A stretch of 64,000 bases of DNA from Pogonophryne albipinna. Its lineage: Eukaryota; Chordata; Actinopteri; Perciformes; Artedidraconidae. The DNA lies in the NCBI GenBank assembly GCA_028583405.1, contig JAPTMU010000037.1, positions 31,001 to 95,000 on the forward strand, in the 5' to 3' direction. This document shows, in pieces, positions 46,301-64,000 of this stretch. The notes under the pieces were generated by a model. That model was not told the origin of the DNA and made no database searches. It worked only from the letters and a program-made list of their open reading frames with translations. Position numbers and translations under genes: made by a program. Position 1 is the first letter of the stretch; each line of letters begins with the position of its first letter.

Positions 46301-47650
46301 GCAACTCCATTTAAGACGTCTATTATAAACTCCTTATATGGTCTGGAGGAAACTCCACGTATGGCAGGGACAAAATCCCCAATATGGCAGGGAGGAAACT
46401 CCATGTATGGCCTGTTCCTGGTGATTTAGCCGCACTTGATTGATTCATTTAGGATTAATAGCGTTAAGAGTTTGGTGTGTGAGTGTAAGGAAGGGATAGG
46501 AGGGGAAGGAGGAAGGTATTGTTCTGTACAGATGGCTTTAAACAGATAGCACCATGTACAGTAAGCCCTCGGTAAAGCAGGTTAGAAACCAGTTGGAGCT
46601 CTGCTGCAGCTCTCCCTGAAACACACAGCACATCATCAGCACAAAGTCACACTCATTGACAAATCATCATGAGTTTCAGAACGCCGCCGAAAATTCAAAT
46701 TCAACGACCTCAGAAATTCAACTCATTGTCAAACTCAAAAATTCATTTTTCCAAACTATTATAAACTCTGTAAAGTCATCACCACCACATTATTATTACT
46801 TGTTATTCATATATTCTAAATGATCAGCGTTAACATATATGAAAAACTAAATAAACACAAATTCGTCATGGGTGATATTTAAAAAACAGAAGAAAAGAAG
46901 TCACGAGAAAGACGGAGATATATCCTCAACATATCTCCCGTGGTTTTTGATGTAGAGACTCGCTAATCGTCCAGATAAAGTCGCCCGGGGAAGCAGAATG
47001 GCACGAGGAAAATAACCCGTCATTATATTTGTTTACAGTTTGTCGGATCAGCTCTTTGATCCATGTCTTTCACCTCTAGATAACAACAATAGAGGTCTGT
47101 GTCCAGTGATTAGCTTAGTATGCTAACGTTATGTATGCTAACGGTATGCTACAGAACACGATGTGGATGTTATGAGCTGGCTTTAGAACTTTTCCAGTTA
47201 TCAAGACTCAAAGTCCAAGTCTTTTTCAGGCCAAAATCAAATAAATTAACTTTTCTGAAAGTCCAAAGTGTTTTTAGTTGTATGTTTTTAGATAAAAGCC
47301 CTTTTATTTGGAAATAGTGAGCAAGCACCTGGATAAATCAGACATCTGTTATATTGCACAAATTGTGTGCAAGTTGGTGAGAGGTTGTTAAACCGATATG
47401 TTTGGCCCCTACTCACACTAGACACTGGACACTGACCTCGGTGCTATCACTCTCCGGTGTGTGTATTGATCAAAGAGCTGATCAGACAAAGAGTCAGCGA
47501 GATCACTCGGAGATACAAACTCCACGTTGGTAAAAAGGTCTAAAGATTCAATCACTGTTAAGATTTTTCTAGTCAAAGAGATGGCGTTCGTTTAGTGTTT
47601 AATGTCTGTAATGAGGTCACAGTTCAGGGTGTCTAAGGGTTGGCAGGTCA
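43326..47650. other. Intergenic region and shank3 3' flank, no gene seen
   Basis: Over 4 kb without a supported exon. It contains a short telomere-like tract (44476-44495), A/T-rich sequence, a repeated AATTGAGAATGCAGTTT segment at about 46228 shared with the foldback element at 25609, and several minus-strand AATAAA sites; the one at 47303-47308 is a candidate shank3 poly(A) signal. Most of the shank3 3' UTR should lie here. Confidence 0.5.
44476..44495. repeat. Short interstitial telomere-like tract
   Basis: GCCCTAACCCTAACCCTAAC, three CCCTAA units. A two-unit tract is also at about 30250. Confidence 0.7.
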
Positions 47651-47654
47651 GGGG

Positions 47655-63805
<16,151 letters not shown>

Positions 63806-63928
63806 CTGCATACATACGAGATATACAGTATAATATAATACATGTATAATACGCAGAGCCATATCTAACTGAGGAGTGTGTGTTCTGGTTTGTTTTGGTT
63901 TGTTTTGGTGTGTGTTCTCAGCAGAGTG

Positions 63929-63943
63929 TGTGTGTGTGTATTG

Positions 63944-63991
<48 letters not shown>
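63929..63991. repeat. (TG)n microsatellite at the right edge
   Basis: About 28 TG units in shank3 intron sequence near the end of the window. Confidence 0.95.
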
Positions 63992-63993
<2 letters not shown>

Positions 63994-64000
63994 CTGTGTG

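Overview
The window is vertebrate nuclear DNA, almost certainly from a teleost fish. Genes are split into short exons with GT-AG borders, CA/GT microsatellites are very dense, a fish-type secreted C-type lectin is present, and hAT, foldback, L2-like LINE, tRNA-SINE and retroviral relics are common. Two neighbouring host genes can be modelled exon by exon from the sequence: tymp (thymidine phosphorylase, minus strand, coding exons 18277 down to 9613) and shank3 (postsynaptic scaffold, minus strand, 63805 down to the stop at 47655, open at the right edge). TYMP and SHANK3 also lie near each other in the human genome, which supports the assignments.

Layout. 1-804 is a (GTCT)n microsatellite. 1976-2066 is the last coding exon of an unidentified plus-strand gene with a poly(A) signal at 2262. 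4224-4703 is an intronless C-type lectin on the minus strand; it lies head to head with a candidate spliced non-coding transcript (4890 to about 7030) across a promoter of about 125 bp holding a CRE and an E-box. 7693-9126 is a hAT-like element. 9613-18277 is tymp, whose introns hold two non-autonomous hAT elements with perfect 8-bp target duplications, an LTR joined to an antisense tRNA-Pro sequence, and a 20-bp minisatellite.

18709-27684 is a foldback transposon of about 9 kb. Its arms of about 2.5 kb carry satellite-like 176-bp tandem repeats and the start of a THAP-domain frame, and it is flanked by a 6-bp direct repeat. 28074-30218 holds a broken hAT transposase and a piggyBac-like remnant. 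30970-37331 is a second, unrelated large inverted-repeat structure, opened by an L2-like LINE and by microsatellites. A possible first, non-coding exon of a minus-strand gene, perhaps tymp, lies at about 37868-37960. 38981-42241 is a deleted endogenous retrovirus with a broken env frame and an antisense SGNH-type fragment in place of gag-pol. 42344-47650 is intergenic with a MITE, a SINE and a short telomere-like tract.

In shank3, 20 exons are readable in phase (4440 nt, 1479 residues plus stop). They encode the C-terminal ankyrin repeats, SH3, PDZ, the proline-rich region with a Homer-type motif, and the C-terminal SAM domain. The most striking feature is an intronic minisatellite of about 2.5 kb (57519-60064) whose unit is a copy of the end of the preceding exon plus its 5' splice site. 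This places roughly a hundred decoy donors directly behind the real one. Two acceptors of the same gene are built from long (UG)n tracts instead of polypyrimidine.
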